Shown here piece by piece: positions 63,557-64,000 of a stretch of DNA of 64,000 nt. The translations under genes were made by a program, and so were the position numbers. Numbering within the stretch: the first letter of the stretch is position 1; the number at the start of each line of letters is the position of its first letter. The notes under the pieces are model-generated. The model ran no database searches and was not told where the DNA came from. It was given only the letters and a program-made list of their open reading frames with translations. The DNA comes from CAYFFO01 sp964342485 (GTDB lineage: Bacteria; Chloroflexota; Dehalococcoidia; Lucifugimonadales; CAJWER01), in NCBI GenBank assembly GCA_964342485.1, contig CAYFFO010000005.1, positions 1 through 64,000 on the forward strand. The letters are read 5' to 3'.

Positions 63557-64000
63557 ATGAAACGTTTGGTAGTAACTGGACCTAAACAGGTTGAATTTGA
63601 AGAGATTTCCATTCCTAAATGTCTGGACAATGGCCTGTTGGTAAAGTCAGTTGCTACAGCTGTTAGTACTGGCACAGAGTTACGAGTATATAGATGGATT
63701 CCTGTTGATGAGCAAGGAACAATGCTTCATGGTGGAGTGCCATTCCCTGATGGACCTACTGAAAATGGATATTCGATGGTTGGTGAAGTAGTCGAAATTG
63801 GTAACCAAGTTTCTGGATTTAGAATTGGGGAAAGAGTTTTCTTATCTGGAACTCACAAGGAATACGAATCAGTACTTGCGACTGATGTTTTTAAGATTCC
63901 TGACAGTATTCCTACTGAACAGGCAGTAATGTTGAATATATTGCATGTTGGACATGTTGCATTGAGAACAGGACAGCCTATTATTGGGGAAAATATTGCA
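63557..64000 (+). CDS. medium-chain (zinc-type) dehydrogenase, partial
   Basis: The first 148 residues of an MDR-type dehydrogenase, cut by the window end. The GroES-like N-terminal domain is present: GPKQVEFEEISIPKC, then AVSTGTELRVYRW, GYSMVGEVVEIGNQVSGFRIGERVFLSG. The usual first zinc-ligand Cys is replaced in STGTE, as in the threonine/bacteriochlorophyllide-type subfamily. The nucleotide-binding domain lies beyond 64000. A start 18 bases upstream is possible but less typical. Confidence 0.85.
   Translation, partial: MKRLVVTGPKQVEFEEISIPKCLDNGLLVKSVATAVSTGTELRVYRWIPVDEQGTMLHGGVPFPDGPTENGYSMVGEVVEIGNQVSGFRIGERVFLSGTHKEYESVLATDVFKIPDSIPTEQAVMLNILHVGHVALRTGQPIIGENIA

Overview
AT-rich bacterial chromosome fragment from a draft or metagenome scaffold (two runs of exactly 100 N, at 10232-10331 and 22954-23053). 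The sequence gives no direct taxonomic marker beyond the last ~258 bases of a 23S rRNA. The gene content (DnaB/DnaD/DnaC-type replication genes, VLRF1-type release factor, DUF1501, DUF3500, several HpcH/HpaI aldolases, amidohydrolases, SDRs and an orphan CoxL-type subunit) suggests a free-living, probably marine heterotroph. A SAR202-like Chloroflexota is my best guess, at low to moderate confidence. TTG start codons are common, and TGA is an ordinary stop in many genes but is recoded as selenocysteine in two. Layout: 1-500 holds the 23S 3' end, initiator tRNA-fMet and a terminator. 522-2475 is an SDR gene and kbl. 2659-3657 is an M19-like gene. 3693-12881 is an eight-gene minus-strand cluster, mgsA-mgsB-mgsC-gmaS-soxD-soxA-soxG-soxB type, which matches the N-methylglutamate pathway for methylamine oxidation. 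GmaS would make gamma-glutamylmethylamide, MgsABC would turn it into N-methylglutamate, and the four-subunit sarcosine-oxidase-like dehydrogenase would oxidise that to glutamate plus a folate-bound C1 unit. 13077-24338 is a minus-strand run of an unknown protein, amidase, PPOX-fold protein, receiver-like protein, GH-like TIM barrel, double-GNAT protein, family 5 substrate-binding lipoprotein, SMP-30 protein, MEMO-type protein (interrupted by the second gap) and HpcH/HpaI aldolase. tRNA-Gly and tRNA-Phe follow. 24943-33995 holds DUF1501, amidohydrolases, a thioesterase, a 930-residue protein with a complete peptidyl-arginine deiminase active site, an orphan DppB-type permease, an orphan TPP-domain protein and RpiB. 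34199-41680 is informational: VLRF1, an SDR gene, then rimM-khpA-rpsP on the minus strand, and rplI-dnaB-dnaD-dnaC (with two tandem AAA+ domains)-HIT on the plus strand. 41817-53792 includes a class III aminotransferase, TPR lipoproteins, a gamma-carbonic-anhydrase-like protein, argS, a selenocysteine-containing selD, MFS, a selenocysteine-containing OsmC-like protein, a deacetylase, a frameshifted NUDIX gene, a second aldolase and a CCA-adding enzyme. 53941-64000 includes a CoxL/XdhA-type subunit, a Gld-like ABC system (ATPase, fused GldF-GldG, DUF4340), a TolB-like propeller lipoprotein, DUF3500, MOSC and a truncated medium-chain dehydrogenase. The strongest observations are the two selenoproteins that simple ORF calling truncates (OsmC-like with TGA at 49934-49936; SelD with TGA at 47521-47523 and a 9-bp SECIS-like hairpin), the bacterial PAD homologue, the N-methylglutamate cluster and the duplicated helicase-loader ATPase. 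I saw no CRISPR array, insertion sequence, prophage or integrase.
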